In this document: positions 18,385 through 27,557 of the stretch, piece by piece
Layout of the letters: each line of letters opens with the position of its first letter
How positions within the stretch are numbered: the stretch's first letter is position 1
Position numbers and translations under genes: made by a program
Origin: Eubacterium sp.
Lineage (GTDB): Bacteria; Bacillota; Clostridia; Lachnospirales; Lachnospiraceae
Direction of reading: 5' to 3'
Length of the DNA stretch: 64,000 nt
Assembly (NCBI GenBank): GCA_017539165.1
Contig: JAFYHN010000112.1
Coordinates: 1-64,000, forward strand
Notes under the pieces: generated by a model
Told to the model about the DNA's origin: nothing
Database searches by the model: none
What the model saw: only the letters and a program-made list of their open reading frames with translations

Positions 18385-18954
18385 ATGAAAAACAAATCGA
18401 TAAAAGATTTTTTTGAGAAAAATGCATCATCTTTGTCGGTTCCACTTATCATGATAATCATAGGACTTTTATTTATATTTGCTCCAGGAGGAGCAGTTAG
18501 TTTCACTGTTAGTGTGATAGGAGTTATATTTGTTGTGGTCGGACTGATAATGGCAGGAACGCTTCTTGCGTCGTACTCTCCATTTACTATGGGTGTTTCA
18601 GTTGTGCTGATCATCTTTGGAATAGTATGTATAGCCAGACCTGCAGCAATAGCCGATTTTATAATAAAAGTTATAGGGATAGTGATTCTTGTGAATTCAG
18701 GATTCAGAATTTATGATGCTTATCAGATCAAGGGAAAAACCGATAACTTTGTTAAGTATGTAATAAATGACATCATTACATTTATTCTTGGACTAGTTCT
18801 TCTATGTTTCTCATTAAATGCAGTAGGTGCAGTTGTAAGAGTAGTTGGAGTATTTATGCTTGTTCTTGGAATTACAAATGTTATCACTGCTGTTAAGGTT
18901 TACAAAGATGGACGATATGTAGATGATGGATCAGATGTAGTCTGGGAAGAATAA
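18385..18954 (+). CDS. DUF308/HdeD-like integral membrane protein
   Basis: A 189-residue protein made almost wholly of six hydrophobic helices in two-helix units, with short basic loops, as in the HdeD/DUF308 family. The N-terminal 17 residues are charged and probably cytoplasmic, and the end is acidic. AAAGGAG precedes the ATG. HdeD proteins are linked to acid resistance in enterobacteria, but the role in Firmicutes is unknown. It has its own promoter and leads a run with ispF and the following membrane protein, spaced only 16 bases from ispF. Confidence 0.7.
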   Translation: MKNKSIKDFFEKNASSLSVPLIMIIIGLLFIFAPGGAVSFTVSVIGVIFVVVGLIMAGTLLASYSPFTMGVSVVLIIFGIVCIARPAAIADFIIKVIGIVILVNSGFRIYDAYQIKGKTDNFVKYVINDIITFILGLVLLCFSLNAVGAVVRVVGVFMLVLGITNVITAVKVYKDGRYVDDGSDVVWEE

Positions 18955-18970
18955 TTAAAGAGGACTTAAT

Positions 18971-19540
18971 ATGAGAGTAGGAATGGGATATGATGTTCAC
19001 AAGCTTGTTGAGGACAGGCCACTTATCCTTGGAGGCGTGAATATACCATTTGAGAAAGGGCTTTTGGGTCATTCTGATGCAGATTGTCTTACACATGCTA
19101 TTATGGACAGTCTGCTTGGAGCGGCAGCATTGGGAGATATAGGAAAGCATTTCCCTGATACTGACCCAAAGTATGAAGGGGCTGATAGTCTTAAGCTGCT
19201 TTCTGTTGTCAGAGATAAGCTTGATGAGAGAAGCTATATAATCGGTAATATCGATGCTACGATAATAGCTCAGAAACCGAAGATGCTTCCGCATATAGAG
19301 AAAATGAGACAGAATATAGCTGACACACTTGAGATAGAGATTGATCGAGTGAATATAAAAGCTACAACTGAAGAAGGACTTGGGTTTACCGGTGAGGGAC
19401 TGGGAATATCCTGCCAATCTATAGCATTGCTGGAGACGGTCGATAACTATGTTTATAGAAATGCTACAACAGGTTTTGTTGATGACGTGGAAGGGGAAGG
19501 ACTTAAAGGACTTAAGGATCAGAGAAGCTGTTGTAGATAA
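18971..19540 (+). CDS. ispF: 2-C-methyl-D-erythritol 2,4-cyclodiphosphate synthase
   Basis: IspF catalyses the fifth step of the MEP isoprenoid pathway, cyclising CDP-ME-2-phosphate with release of CMP. Metal ligands D8 and H10 (GMGYDVH), the [26 protein letters not shown] block and [18 protein letters not shown] are all present. At 189 residues it is about 30 longer than the usual 157-160. The extra tail after roughly residue 160 ([11 protein letters not shown]...) ends in QRSCCR and matches nothing I know. Ribosome site AGAGGA. No ispD is adjacent, although the two are often linked. Confidence 0.93.
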   Translation: MRVGMGYDVHKLVEDRPLILGGVNIPFEKGLLGHSDADCLTHAIMDSLLGAAALGDIGKHFPDTDPKYEGADSLKLLSVVRDKLDERSYIIGNIDATIIAQKPKMLPHIEKMRQNIADTLEIEIDRVNIKATTEEGLGFTGEGLGISCQSIALLETVDNYVYRNATTGFVDDVEGEGLKGLKDQRSCCR

Positions 19541-19578
19541 TAATACTAAAATAATAAGATTGGAGATATTACTGAAAA

Positions 19579-20076
19579 ATGGACAGATATGATGAATATG
19601 TTGTAAAAGCTAAGCCACAGGTGACAGGACCTATCGGAATCATAGGAGGAGTTATTCTTGCTTTGCTAGGTTTGTTTACGTTTCTGACTTTATCAAGTGC
19701 AGGAATCATTCTTCTTGCAGGTGGTGTAGCACTTTGTGTTTTCTCAAAAGAATCAATGGATCTCGAATATGAATACATATTCACAAACGGAGATATAGAT
19801 GTTGCTAAGGTAATAGCAAAGAAGAGACGTAAGAATATTCTTAGCATTGAATCCAGTAGTATAGCTAAGATGGATAGAGGAGATTCAGACAGAGTCAAAA
19901 ATGATATGAGTCTCGGAAAACTTAGAATCAAAGAGTTTCTTGGAAAAGAAGATCCGAATCCTATCGCTTTTTATGTAGGAGAGGGTGACAATCAGTACAT
20001 GCTCCTTCTTGATCTGAATGATACATGTATAGAACATATGAAGGCAATTCTTAAATCAAAGAGTGAGATCAGATAG
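19579..20076 (+). CDS. Conserved membrane-anchored protein of unknown function
   Basis: A 165-residue protein. Two adjacent membrane helices at about 17-55 (GPIGIIGGVILALLGLF and AGIILLAGGVALCVF) are followed by a soluble mixed alpha/beta domain that begins SMDLEYEYIFTNGDIDVAKV and looks like a bacterial PH-like beta fold. No catalytic residues are evident. It resembles a small family common in Lachnospiraceae (I think DUF6106, not certain). A TGGAG lies 12 bases before the ATG. Same direction as ispF, 38 bases on, with a terminator after it. Confidence 0.6.
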   Translation: MDRYDEYVVKAKPQVTGPIGIIGGVILALLGLFTFLTLSSAGIILLAGGVALCVFSKESMDLEYEYIFTNGDIDVAKVIAKKRRKNILSIESSSIAKMDRGDSDRVKNDMSLGKLRIKEFLGKEDPNPIAFYVGEGDNQYMLLLDLNDTCIEHMKAILKSKSEIR

Positions 20077-20101
20077 TTTAAAACTATAAGAAGTAAAAAA
20101 C

Positions 20102-20136
20102 AGAAGCAGGTGTTTATACACCTGCTTCTTATAAAG
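20102..20136. terminator. Bidirectional terminator
   Basis: A perfect 12-bp stem (AGAAGCAGGTGT with its complement) and TTAT loop. On the minus strand it is followed by TTTTTT, ending the small leftward gene; on the plus strand it ends the gene before it. Confidence 0.8.
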
Positions 20137-20158
20137 ATAAAAGACAAATCAAAAACAA

Positions 20159-20392
20159 TCATGGTTCAAGTGGTATCATTCGAAGTCCTTTGTAAACTTT
20201 GGTATACATACTTTTTTCATCGGTGTAAAGCATGATACCGCGAGAACCATCACGAATTATATAGGCATATTTATTTTTTTGCACATTCATGTACAGTACT
20301 TCATCGACATTAAGCTCTTGTGCTTTGATCTTGGCAGTATAAGTATTAACGGGATCCAGCTTATACTTTTTTACGGCCTGTTGTACAGTCAT
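20159..20392 (-). CDS. Small protein of unknown function (77 aa)
   Basis: A 77-residue protein with no signal peptide or membrane segment. The first half is helical (TVQQAVKKYKLDPVNTYTAK) and reads like a short DNA- or protein-binding helix pair; the second half alternates charged and hydrophobic residues in beta-strand fashion (YAYIIRDGSRGIMLYTDE). A strong AGGAGG lies seven bases before the ATG, and a good terminator follows, so it is a real single-gene unit. Divergent from queH. I do not recognise the family. Confidence 0.65.
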   Translation of the reverse strand: MTVQQAVKKYKLDPVNTYTAKIKAQELNVDEVLYMNVQKNKYAYIIRDGSRGIMLYTDEKSMYTKVYKGLRMIPLEP

Positions 20393-20525
20393 GTAATGAA
20401 CCTCCTGACATACGGGAAAAAATATTCACAGTTATCTCAGAATAAGCTTCCTTTAAAGTATATTAAAAATATTGCACAAGGTCAATCGTACAAACTATAC
20501 AAAATTGTAGATAATATACGAAAGA

Positions 20526-21194
20526 ATGACGGTTATGGGAATCAATTACTATTTGAAATTTGAAAAACAGATAAATGGGTTGAAGGAAGAAGGAAGAAAA
20601 CCAACTTTGCTCCTTCAGGCTTGCTGCTGTCCGTGCAGCTCCCATTGTCTTGAAGTGTTGAATGGTTATTTTGATATTACTGTATTCTTTTATAATCCTA
20701 ATATCGATGATAGAACTGAGTATGATAAAAGGCTGAAAGAACTTTACAGATTCACTGAGGAGGCACCCTTTGCCATGGATGTAAAAGTGGTGGATGGTGA
20801 TTATGAGCCAGAAGTATTTTATGAGATGGCTAAAGGAAGGGAAGATCTTCCTGAACGAGGCGCAAGATGCTATGACTGTTACAAGTTGAGGCTTCGTAAG
20901 ACAGCGGAGTATGCGTTGGAGAATAGTTACGATTACTTTTCCACCACGCTCTCGATCAGCCCTTATAAGAATAGTGAATGGATAAATGAGATAGGAATGG
21001 AGCTCGAAAATGAAATGAGGGACAGAAGCGGTGATAGACCAGTCCCGGTTTTCCTTTTCAGCGACTTTAAAAAGAAGAACGGATATAAACGTTCTATAGA
21101 ACTGTCGCAGGAATATGGACTCTATCGACAGGATTATTGTGGGTGCGTTTATTCAAAACGTGATCATGAAAGAAAATTAAAAGAGAAAGGTTAA
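20526..21194 (+). CDS. queH: Epoxyqueuosine reductase QueH
   Basis: QueH (DUF208) reduces epoxyqueuosine to queuosine in tRNA in organisms lacking QueG, using an iron-sulfur cluster and a second metal. Seen: LLLQACCCPCSSHCLEVL near residue 28, the ARCYDCYKLRL block near 119, and the C-terminal QDYCGCVYS, all cysteine motifs of the family. 222 residues is typical. The ribosome site is weak for both ATG 20526 and ATG 20535, so the start is not secure. Followed 11 bases later by hslO. The third queuosine gene in the window with queF and tgt. Confidence 0.9.
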   Translation: MTVMGINYYLKFEKQINGLKEEGRKPTLLLQACCCPCSSHCLEVLNGYFDITVFFYNPNIDDRTEYDKRLKELYRFTEEAPFAMDVKVVDGDYEPEVFYEMAKGREDLPERGARCYDCYKLRLRKTAEYALENSYDYFSTTLSISPYKNSEWINEIGMELENEMRDRSGDRPVPVFLFSDFKKKNGYKRSIELSQEYGLYRQDYCGCVYSKRDHERKLKEKG

Positions 21195-21205
21195 TAAAAG
21201 ATACG

Positions 21206-22096
21206 ATGGAAGATTATATCATAAAGGGAATGGCTGCAGGGAATGAGATAAGATTCTTTGCAGGATATACAAGAGAGGTTGTAGATATAGCAAGACAGAC
21301 TCATGACCTGAGTCCTGTATGTACTGCTGCACTTGGAAGACTTCTTACAGGCGGGGCTCTGATGGGATCGATGTGTAAGAATGACGATGATGTACTGACT
21401 CTTAAGGTTAATGGTGATGGACCGGTTAAAGCAATCACTGTTACTGCTGATGCTTCGTCGAATGTAAAAGGAATAATATATAATAATGCAGTCCAGCTTC
21501 CACTCAAGGCTGACGGCCATCTGGATGTCGGTGGCGCAGTTGGAAGAGGTACACTTACTGTTATCAGAGATGAAGGTCCGGGGGAACCTTACGTGGGTCA
21601 GACTGCTCTTGTATCAGGTGAGATAGGTGAAGATATAACATATTACTTTGCTGAAAGTGAACAGATACCTACATCGGTCGGACTCGGAGTATTGGTAGAC
21701 AGGGATCTCAGTGTTAAACATGCAGGAGGATTTATAATCCAGCTGCTTCCATTTGCTTCAGAGGAAACGATTACTAAGCTTGAAAACAGTCTTGCTAATG
21801 TCGCTTCAGTAACAAACTATTTCAATGATGGAATGACAGTAGAAGAAATGATGAGAAGTATCATTGGCGAGGAAGTATTTGGAGATGATATACGCATAGA
21901 AGAAAAAAGAAGTACAAAGTATCACTGTAATTGCAGCAGGGAAAGAGTTACAAAAGCTCTGATCAGTATCGGAAAAACTGAACTTAAATCCATGATAGAT
22001 GATGGGGAGCCTGTAAATCTTCATTGTGACTTCTGTAATACAGATTATGAGTTCTCTATTGATGAATTAAAAACTATTTATTCACAATCAATTTAA
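21206..22096 (+). CDS. hslO: Redox-regulated chaperone Hsp33
   Basis: Hsp33 is a zinc-containing holdase chaperone activated when oxidation turns its four cysteines into disulfides. The 296-residue protein has the family pattern: N-terminal domain beginning MEDYIIKGMAAGNEIRFFA, GGALMGSMCK, and the C-terminal zinc site CNCSRERV...CDFCNTDYEF (CxC and CxxC). All four redox cysteines are present. Same operon as queH, only 11 bases apart. Confidence 0.95.
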   Translation: MEDYIIKGMAAGNEIRFFAGYTREVVDIARQTHDLSPVCTAALGRLLTGGALMGSMCKNDDDVLTLKVNGDGPVKAITVTADASSNVKGIIYNNAVQLPLKADGHLDVGGAVGRGTLTVIRDEGPGEPYVGQTALVSGEIGEDITYYFAESEQIPTSVGLGVLVDRDLSVKHAGGFIIQLLPFASEETITKLENSLANVASVTNYFNDGMTVEEMMRSIIGEEVFGDDIRIEEKRSTKYHCNCSRERVTKALISIGKTELKSMIDDGEPVNLHCDFCNTDYEFSIDELKTIYSQSI

Positions 22097-22156
22097 AAAC
22101 ACACTCAATATATACAAAGTGAACAAATTATACTGTCATATTGTATAATGATATCC

Positions 22157-22204
22157 TTGGAAAAATGTCAAAAATATGATAAAATGAATTAACTTTCGTT
22201 AATT
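22157..22204 (+). promoter_or_regulatory. Promoter with inverted repeat before the LacI-EAL gene
   Basis: TTGGAA (22157-22162), 17 bases, TAAAAT (22180-22185), followed at once by AATTAAC-TTTC-GTTAATT (22187-22204), an inverted repeat at the predicted start site and a plausible operator. Confidence 0.5.
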
Positions 22205-22267
22205 GATTCTGAAAAGTGCATTTCAAGTTACATTGTAGTAACACTAAAGCTAACATATGGGGGTAAT

Positions 22268-25200
22268 ATGGGAGTTGTTGGGAAGATAGCACTACTGGTA
22301 GGTCAGGCGGACGAGGCTTACCAGCAGGAATTTATCAGTGGCGTTATGAAGCAGGCATTTAAGAGGGGGTATAGTGTCTGTGTTTTTTCTATGTATATTA
22401 AATATCAAAACAGCAAAGAACGTGAAGTAGGAGATTCGAATATATTCAGTCTCATTAACTACGACATGTTTGATGCTGTTATTATTTTGTCTGATACTAT
22501 ACAGACTCCCGGAGTGGAGCAGAAGATAGAGGAGACAATACATAATAGTTATTCGGGTCCAGTCATTTGTGTGGATGTAGACAGTCCATACTTCGAATCA
22601 TATTGGACTGATGGTTATAGTGCAGTGTATTCATTGGTATCTCATCTCATAGAGAAAAGACATTTAACAGATATAGCTTATCTGACCGGAAGAGCACAGC
22701 ATCCTCATTCTAAAAGACGTCTTGAGGCATTTATGGACGCTATGAATGATCATGCCTTAAAGGTGGATGAAAACAGAGTGGGGTATGGGGATTTCTGGTA
22801 TACAAGTGGAATGGTATTTGCAGAAGAAATTCTGAGAGATAGAGAAAATATGCCTCAGGCTGTTGTTTGCGCAAATGACTGTATGGCTATAGGCTTGGCT
22901 GATGAGCTTTCGAGACATGGTATCAATATTCCGGAGGATATGGCGATTGCGGGATATGGAACATCGGAAGAGGGGTGGTCGTGTCCAAAATCTCTGACGT
23001 CTACTTATATTCCTGCAGAGTACTATGGAAGTTTTACTGTGGAATGTCTGGAGAGACTCATGGCAGGAGAGAATATAAGACCTCCATTTTATACTCCAGA
23101 GCTTTTCCTGGGTGAAAGTACAGGAGACAGAACAGTAGCACCGCCTTATGAGAAAAGGCGGAGAGAAAAGTGGGTATCTAAAACTGCAGAAGAAGGATAC
23201 TACTCTATTCATAATACGCTCACACGAGATTTACAGCATTCGAATGATCTGAGTGAGTTTGCTTCTAATCTGTATGAACATCTGTATCAGATTCAGGGAA
23301 TAAAAAGATTCTGTCTTTGTTTGAATGATCTGTGGCTTATGCCGGAATATATGATAGAGAAGGATTTTCCTGAAGAAGGTTATTCAGATAAGATAGCCAT
23401 TGTTGTGGATTATTATACGGATGATTCGGGAGAAACCATAATAGATGTAAACAGAACGTTTAAACGTACGGATCTCCTTCCTGATTTCAGTGATGAACCA
23501 GAAGGATATATATTTACACCTATATATGCTGAAGAAAAGTCGCTTGGATATGTAATGATAAGCTATGGAAAAAATCCAAGAAGTTATGATGAGCTGTATC
23601 GTTTATGGACGGAAGATCTGGCTGAAGGACTGGAATCACTCAGAAGACTTATATGTATGCGTGCTTTCAGAAGTAAAGTGGCAGAACTTGAGAGTATTAA
23701 ATATGCAGGTTCTATCGCATTTGAAGAAACTCGTGAGGAACGAGATGTTTCTGAAGAGGAAATGAAAGAAATACATGAGGTAGAAAGGATTCTTGATGAG
23801 AATCTCTTTGTATATCATTTCCAGCCTATAGTGAATACGATAGATGGAGGTATATTCTCATATGAAGCATTGATGAGATCTGCGACGGATTGGAAGATAC
23901 CGCCGCTTCAGATTATTAAGCATGCTGATACGCTTGGAAGAATATCTGATATAGAAAAGGCAACATTTAATAATATCCTGAGTATAGTCGGAAACTATAT
24001 GAATGTATTCAATGACAGGAAAGTATTTATCAACAGTATACCGGGATGTGAACTGGAAGAGGGAGACAGAAACAGGATACAGGAACTTCTTTCGGAGTAT
24101 TCGGGAATAGCTGTTGTAGAGCTTACTGAACAGGATGAGATTCGTGATGATCAATTGGCTGATCTGAAGCAGAACTATAAAGATCTTGGAATAGAACTGG
24201 CGCTGGATGATTATGGTACAGGATATTCGAACATGAAGAATCTCCTTCGATATATGCCGGGAATAGTAAAGATAGACAGAAGTATTTTGACAGAGATACA
24301 GGGCAGCAAACAGAAACAACATTTTGTAAAAGATGTTATAGATTTTTGTCATTCTAATAGTATTCTCGCATTGGCAGAAGGAGTTGAAACATCCGATGAG
24401 CTGAAGACTGTGATTAGACTCGGGGCGGATCTTGTACAGGGTTACTATACGGGAAGGCCTTCAGAAACTATAGTTGATTCTATAGATGAGAAGATAAGGG
24501 CTGAGATCAGGCATTATCATGAGATGATCAGTCAGGGCGACCTGGATCAGGAATACGAGGCAGGACGAATAAACAGAATATCTGTTAATAATCTTGTCAA
24601 AGAGGGTGTAAACTCTGTTATCATCGGCACAGAAGGTATGACATTTAGAGATATAACTCTTGTGGGGACACCAGGACATAGAACCAATCTTCATGTGCAT
24701 ATAAATAAAGGATATGAGGGTACACTTACCCTTGAAAATGTATCTCTTATCGATACAAAAGGCCATCCTTGTATAGATATAGAACCTGGATCCAGAGCTA
24801 CTATAAGGCTTGTTGGAATGAATCACCTTACTAGCGGAGGGATAAGGGTTCCGGAAGATGCTTCTCTTTTCTTTGAAGGAGAAGGTAATCTGAATATATA
24901 CCTGGACGTAAATGACTGTTATGGAATAGGAAATGGAATTGACAGCCGACATGGTGATCTGTTCTTCTATCAGGATGGAACGATATTTATTGAATCTATG
25001 GGAAGGCGGGCGATAGCTATAGGTTCTGGTCTTGGCGGACGCATAAACATCTGTAAGGGAATGTATAATATCAGTCTTAATTCTGATGAAGGTGTTGCAG
25101 TCGGTTCAATAAATGGAAGTGAAGCTATACTTATACATGAATGTTCTCTTAAGATAAATGCATCTTTGAAGAGTGGAGTTTGTGTCGGAAGTATACGAAA

Positions 25201-25591
25201 TTCCACACAGATAGGAATATGGAACTCATTTGTACAGACCATGACCTCAGGAAAGAGGATAGTTGCATTCGGTACTCTGGAGGGAGAGCGGGCAGAGATT
25301 AAGATGCACGATATGGGGCTGAACATGGATATTATATCAAATGATATGGTTGCGTTAGGAAGTCTTTCAGGAAGTACCGTATTTGATATGAAAACATCCA
25401 ATATCACCTGTTCAGTTGCTGGGGAAAATGCATATGTATTCGGAGGAACAGAGGATGTCGATGTTCGTCTTAAGAATACAGATGTAAGCATTGTTCTGAA
25501 AACGGAAAATGGAGCTGTTTCAAAAGCACCGAAAGAAAGCATAAAAGTTTACAGCAGCCGTTATAGAGTTGTTGATGCTAATCAGCAATAG
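22268..25591 (+). CDS. LacI-type sugar-binding / EAL phosphodiesterase / beta-helix fusion
   Basis: An 1107-residue cytoplasmic protein with four parts. Residues about 1-285 form a periplasmic-binding-type domain as in LacI regulators (AVVCANDCMAIGLADELSRHG; DMAIAGYGTS), but with no DNA-binding helix and no signal peptide. Residues 290-490 are an unassigned, perhaps GAF-like linker. An EAL domain follows (about 505-750): E533-A-L, FINS, ELTEQ, DDYGTGYS (D647, D648), VKIDRS, AEGVET and VQGYYTGRP are all present, so c-di-GMP hydrolysis is likely. Residues about 780-1090 form repeated short beta strands with Gly/Asn/Ser turns, like a right-handed beta-helix. GGGGG precedes the ATG. Single gene with its own promoter. 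Confidence 0.85.
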   Translation: MGVVGKIALLVGQADEAYQQEFISGVMKQAFKRGYSVCVFSMYIKYQNSKEREVGDSNIFSLINYDMFDAVIILSDTIQTPGVEQKIEETIHNSYSGPVICVDVDSPYFESYWTDGYSAVYSLVSHLIEKRHLTDIAYLTGRAQHPHSKRRLEAFMDAMNDHALKVDENRVGYGDFWYTSGMVFAEEILRDRENMPQAVVCANDCMAIGLADELSRHGINIPEDMAIAGYGTSEEGWSCPKSLTSTYIPAEYYGSFTVECLERLMAGENIRPPFYTPELFLGESTGDRTVAPPYEKRRREKWVSKTAEEGYYSIHNTLTRDLQHSNDLSEFASNLYEHLYQIQGIKRFCLCLNDLWLMPEYMIEKDFPEEGYSDKIAIVVDYYTDDSGETIIDVNRTFKRTDLLPDFSDEPEGYIFTPIYAEEKSLGYVMISYGKNPRSYDELYRLWTEDLAEGLESLRRLICMRAFRSKVAELESIKYAGSIAFEETREERDVSEEEMKEIHEVERILDENLFVYHFQPIVNTIDGGIFSYEALMRSATDWKIPPLQIIKHADTLGRISDIEKATFNNILSIVGNYMNVFNDRKVFINSIPGCELEEGDRNRIQELLSEYSGIAVVELTEQDEIRDDQLADLKQNYKDLGIELALDDYGTGYSNMKNLLRYMPGIVKIDRSILTEIQGSKQKQHFVKDVIDFCHSNSILALAEGVETSDELKTVIRLGADLVQGYYTGRPSETIVDSIDEKIRAEIRHYHEMISQGDLDQEYEAGRINRISVNNLVKEGVNSVIIGTEGMTFRDITLVGTPGHRTNLHVHINKGYEGTLTLENVSLIDTKGHPCIDIEPGSRATIRLVGMNHLTSGGIRVPEDASLFFEGEGNLNIYLDVNDCYGIGNGIDSRHGDLFFYQDGTIFIESMGRRAIAIGSGLGGRINICKGMYNISLNSDEGVAVGSINGSEAILIHECSLKINASLKSGVCVGSIRNSTQIGIWNSFVQTMTSGKRIVAFGTLEGERAEIKMHDMGLNMDIISNDMVALGSLSGSTVFDMKTSNITCSVAGENAYVFGGTEDVDVRLKNTDVSIVLKTENGAVSKAPKESIKVYSSRYRVVDANQQ

Positions 25592-25671
25592 GTATTTGGG
25601 TGATTTGCAGTGTATAGAAAGGCGTGTTCACGTAATAGAGGAACCTCGTGTTCACGAAAAATAAAATTCAA

Positions 25672-25746
25672 TTGACATCATATAGGCGGAGTGATAAAAT
25701 CTGTTCTCGAAAGTCGGGAGACTGGCTTTCGTGAACGGATTTTTTT
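25672..25746 (+). promoter_or_regulatory. lic operon promoter followed by a terminator hairpin
   Basis: Consensus TTGACA (25672-25677), 17 bases, TAAAAT (25695-25700). A long hairpin (25701-25739, core CGAAAGTC paired with GGCTTTCG) and seven Ts follow, and the first gene begins at 25779. The hairpin may end readthrough from upstream, but every transcript from this promoter must also pass it, so it can act as an attenuator. Upstream, CGTGTTCACG occurs twice (25623-25632, 25647-25656). Confidence 0.6.
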
Positions 25747-25778
25747 TCTAATATACATAAATGAGAAAGGCGGCATAT

Positions 25779-27557
25779 ATGAAGCTATCTATTATCGATA
25801 AAGATATACTGATAACTCTCTATAAAAAAGGGTATTCCAATCAAAGAAACCTTATGAAAGATTCGGGATACTCATTGGGGTCGGTTAATAAGTCTCTTGG
25901 CATTCTTTCTAATGCCGGTTTCCTTGATTCAAAAATGATGATTACTCAGAAGGCTATTAAATTCATAAAAGATCTCAGTCCGAAGAATGCAATCATTCTT
26001 GCGGCTGGATATGGTATGCGTATGGTTCCAATCAATACTGAAACTCCAAAGGGGCTTCTTACGGTTGATGGAGAACCTCTGGTAGAGAGAACCATTAAGC
26101 ATCTCCATGATATTGGTATAACCGATATCAGTATCGTGGTTGGTTTTATGATGGAAAGTTATGATTATCTCGTGGATAAATATGATGTGAAGATGATCTA
26201 TAACAATGAGTATGCATTTAAAAATAATCTTCATTCTCTTTCGCTTGCGGCTGAAAGGATAGATCGTACATATATTGTTCCTTGCGACATATGGAGTGAA
26301 TCTAATCCATTCAGTGCTCAGGAATGTTACTCATGGTATATGGTAAGTGATCTGGCAGACAGTGACAGCTGGATCAGAGTAAACAGAAAGGCTGAACTGG
26401 TTCGGCTGGAAAATGATAAGGATTCCGGAAGCAGGATGATCGGCGTTTCATATGTATGCGGTAATGAAGCTGAAAAGCTTCGCGAAAAGCTTTTGGATAT
26501 GTCTCAGAAGACTATGTATCATGACAGCTTCTGGGAAGAGGCGGCATTTGAAGGCAATAAGATGTTTTTGAATGCTAAGGTTGTTAAGGAAGGAACAGTA
26601 ACCGAGATAAATACATTTGAACAGCTTAGAGCTCTGGATTCAGATAGTAAGAATCTTGCGAATGAAGCTATGGACGTAGCTGCATCGACTCTTGGTGCTG
26701 AGATATCGGATATAAAGAATATAACAGTTCTCAAGAAGGGAATGACTAACAGGTCATTTCTTTTCTTCTGCAGGGACAGTAAATATATAATGAGAATTCC
26801 CGGAGAAGGAACAGATAACCTGATTGACAGAAAGAAAGAAGCGGCAGTTTATAAGGCGTTGGAAGGAAAGGGTATATGTGATGATAATGTATACATGAAT
26901 CCGGAGAATGGTTTTAAGATTACCCGTTTTATAGAAGGTGCAAGAAACTGTGATCCTAAAAATCAGAAGGATCTTGAGATATGTATGAAGAAGCTTAGGG
27001 ATTTTCATGATATGAAACTTTCAGTGCCTCATACATTTGACATATTCGAACGGGCTGAGTATTACAAGTCGCTTTGGGGAACGGATAAATCCGTGTATTG
27101 TGACTATGAAGATACCAGAGCTAAAGTTATTTCATTGAAGGATTATATTCAAAAGCAGAAGATAGAAATGACTCTCGCGCATATTGATGCTGTTCCGGAC
27201 AACTTTATGATAATAGAGGGTGAAAAAGGAAAAGAACCTAGAGTTTTGCTTATCGACTGGGAATATGCCGGAATGCAGGATAAATATGTGGATCTTGCAA
27301 TGTTTGCTATCTATGCACTGTATGACAGAGCTGAGATAGACAATCTTATAGATACATACTTTGCCGTAGGCGGAGAAAAAGCGGATGAAGATATACGCAC
27401 AAGAATTTATGCATACGTTTCTATCTGCGGATTCCTGTGGAGTAACTGGTGTGAGTATAAGAGAGGACTTGGCGTAGACTTCGGAGACTATTCTCTCAGA
27501 CAGTATAGATATGCAAAAGATTTCTATAAACTGGTTCAGGAGAGGATAAATGAATAA
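25779..27557 (+). CDS. licCA: wHTH-phosphocholine cytidylyltransferase-choline kinase fusion
   Basis: A 592-residue fusion of three parts. Residues about 1-62 are a winged helix (GYSLGSVNKSLGILSNAGFLD). About 68-295 is a LicC-type nucleotidyltransferase with the AAGYGMRMVP...ETPKGLL signature, which makes CDP-choline. About 310-592 is a LicA-type choline kinase with AHIDAVPDNFM and LLIDWEYAGMQD for catalysis and metal binding. Together they convert choline to CDP-choline. ATG 25779 is chosen over 25761 because AAAGGCGG lies just before it. It overlaps the next gene by 8 bases. The transferase has PCDIW where its neighbour has LDGDLV, so one may be less active. Fused LicCA is known from Treponema; the winged helix suggests self-regulation. 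Confidence 0.85.
   Translation: MKLSIIDKDILITLYKKGYSNQRNLMKDSGYSLGSVNKSLGILSNAGFLDSKMMITQKAIKFIKDLSPKNAIILAAGYGMRMVPINTETPKGLLTVDGEPLVERTIKHLHDIGITDISIVVGFMMESYDYLVDKYDVKMIYNNEYAFKNNLHSLSLAAERIDRTYIVPCDIWSESNPFSAQECYSWYMVSDLADSDSWIRVNRKAELVRLENDKDSGSRMIGVSYVCGNEAEKLREKLLDMSQKTMYHDSFWEEAAFEGNKMFLNAKVVKEGTVTEINTFEQLRALDSDSKNLANEAMDVAASTLGAEISDIKNITVLKKGMTNRSFLFFCRDSKYIMRIPGEGTDNLIDRKKEAAVYKALEGKGICDDNVYMNPENGFKITRFIEGARNCDPKNQKDLEICMKKLRDFHDMKLSVPHTFDIFERAEYYKSLWGTDKSVYCDYEDTRAKVISLKDYIQKQKIEMTLAHIDAVPDNFMIIEGEKGKEPRVLLIDWEYAGMQDKYVDLAMFAIYALYDRAEIDNLIDTYFAVGGEKADEDIRTRIYAYVSICGFLWSNWCEYKRGLGVDFGDYSLRQYRYAKDFYKLVQERINE

Noticed and set aside
22268-23130. A LacI-family transcription regulator
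   Set aside because: The protein begins directly with the sugar-binding fold; the N-terminal helix-turn-helix is absent, and the frame continues into an EAL domain.
25623-25656. A CRISPR-like or phase-variable repeat array
   Set aside because: Only two copies of a 10-base quasi-palindrome; no spacer series and no tetranucleotide tract.
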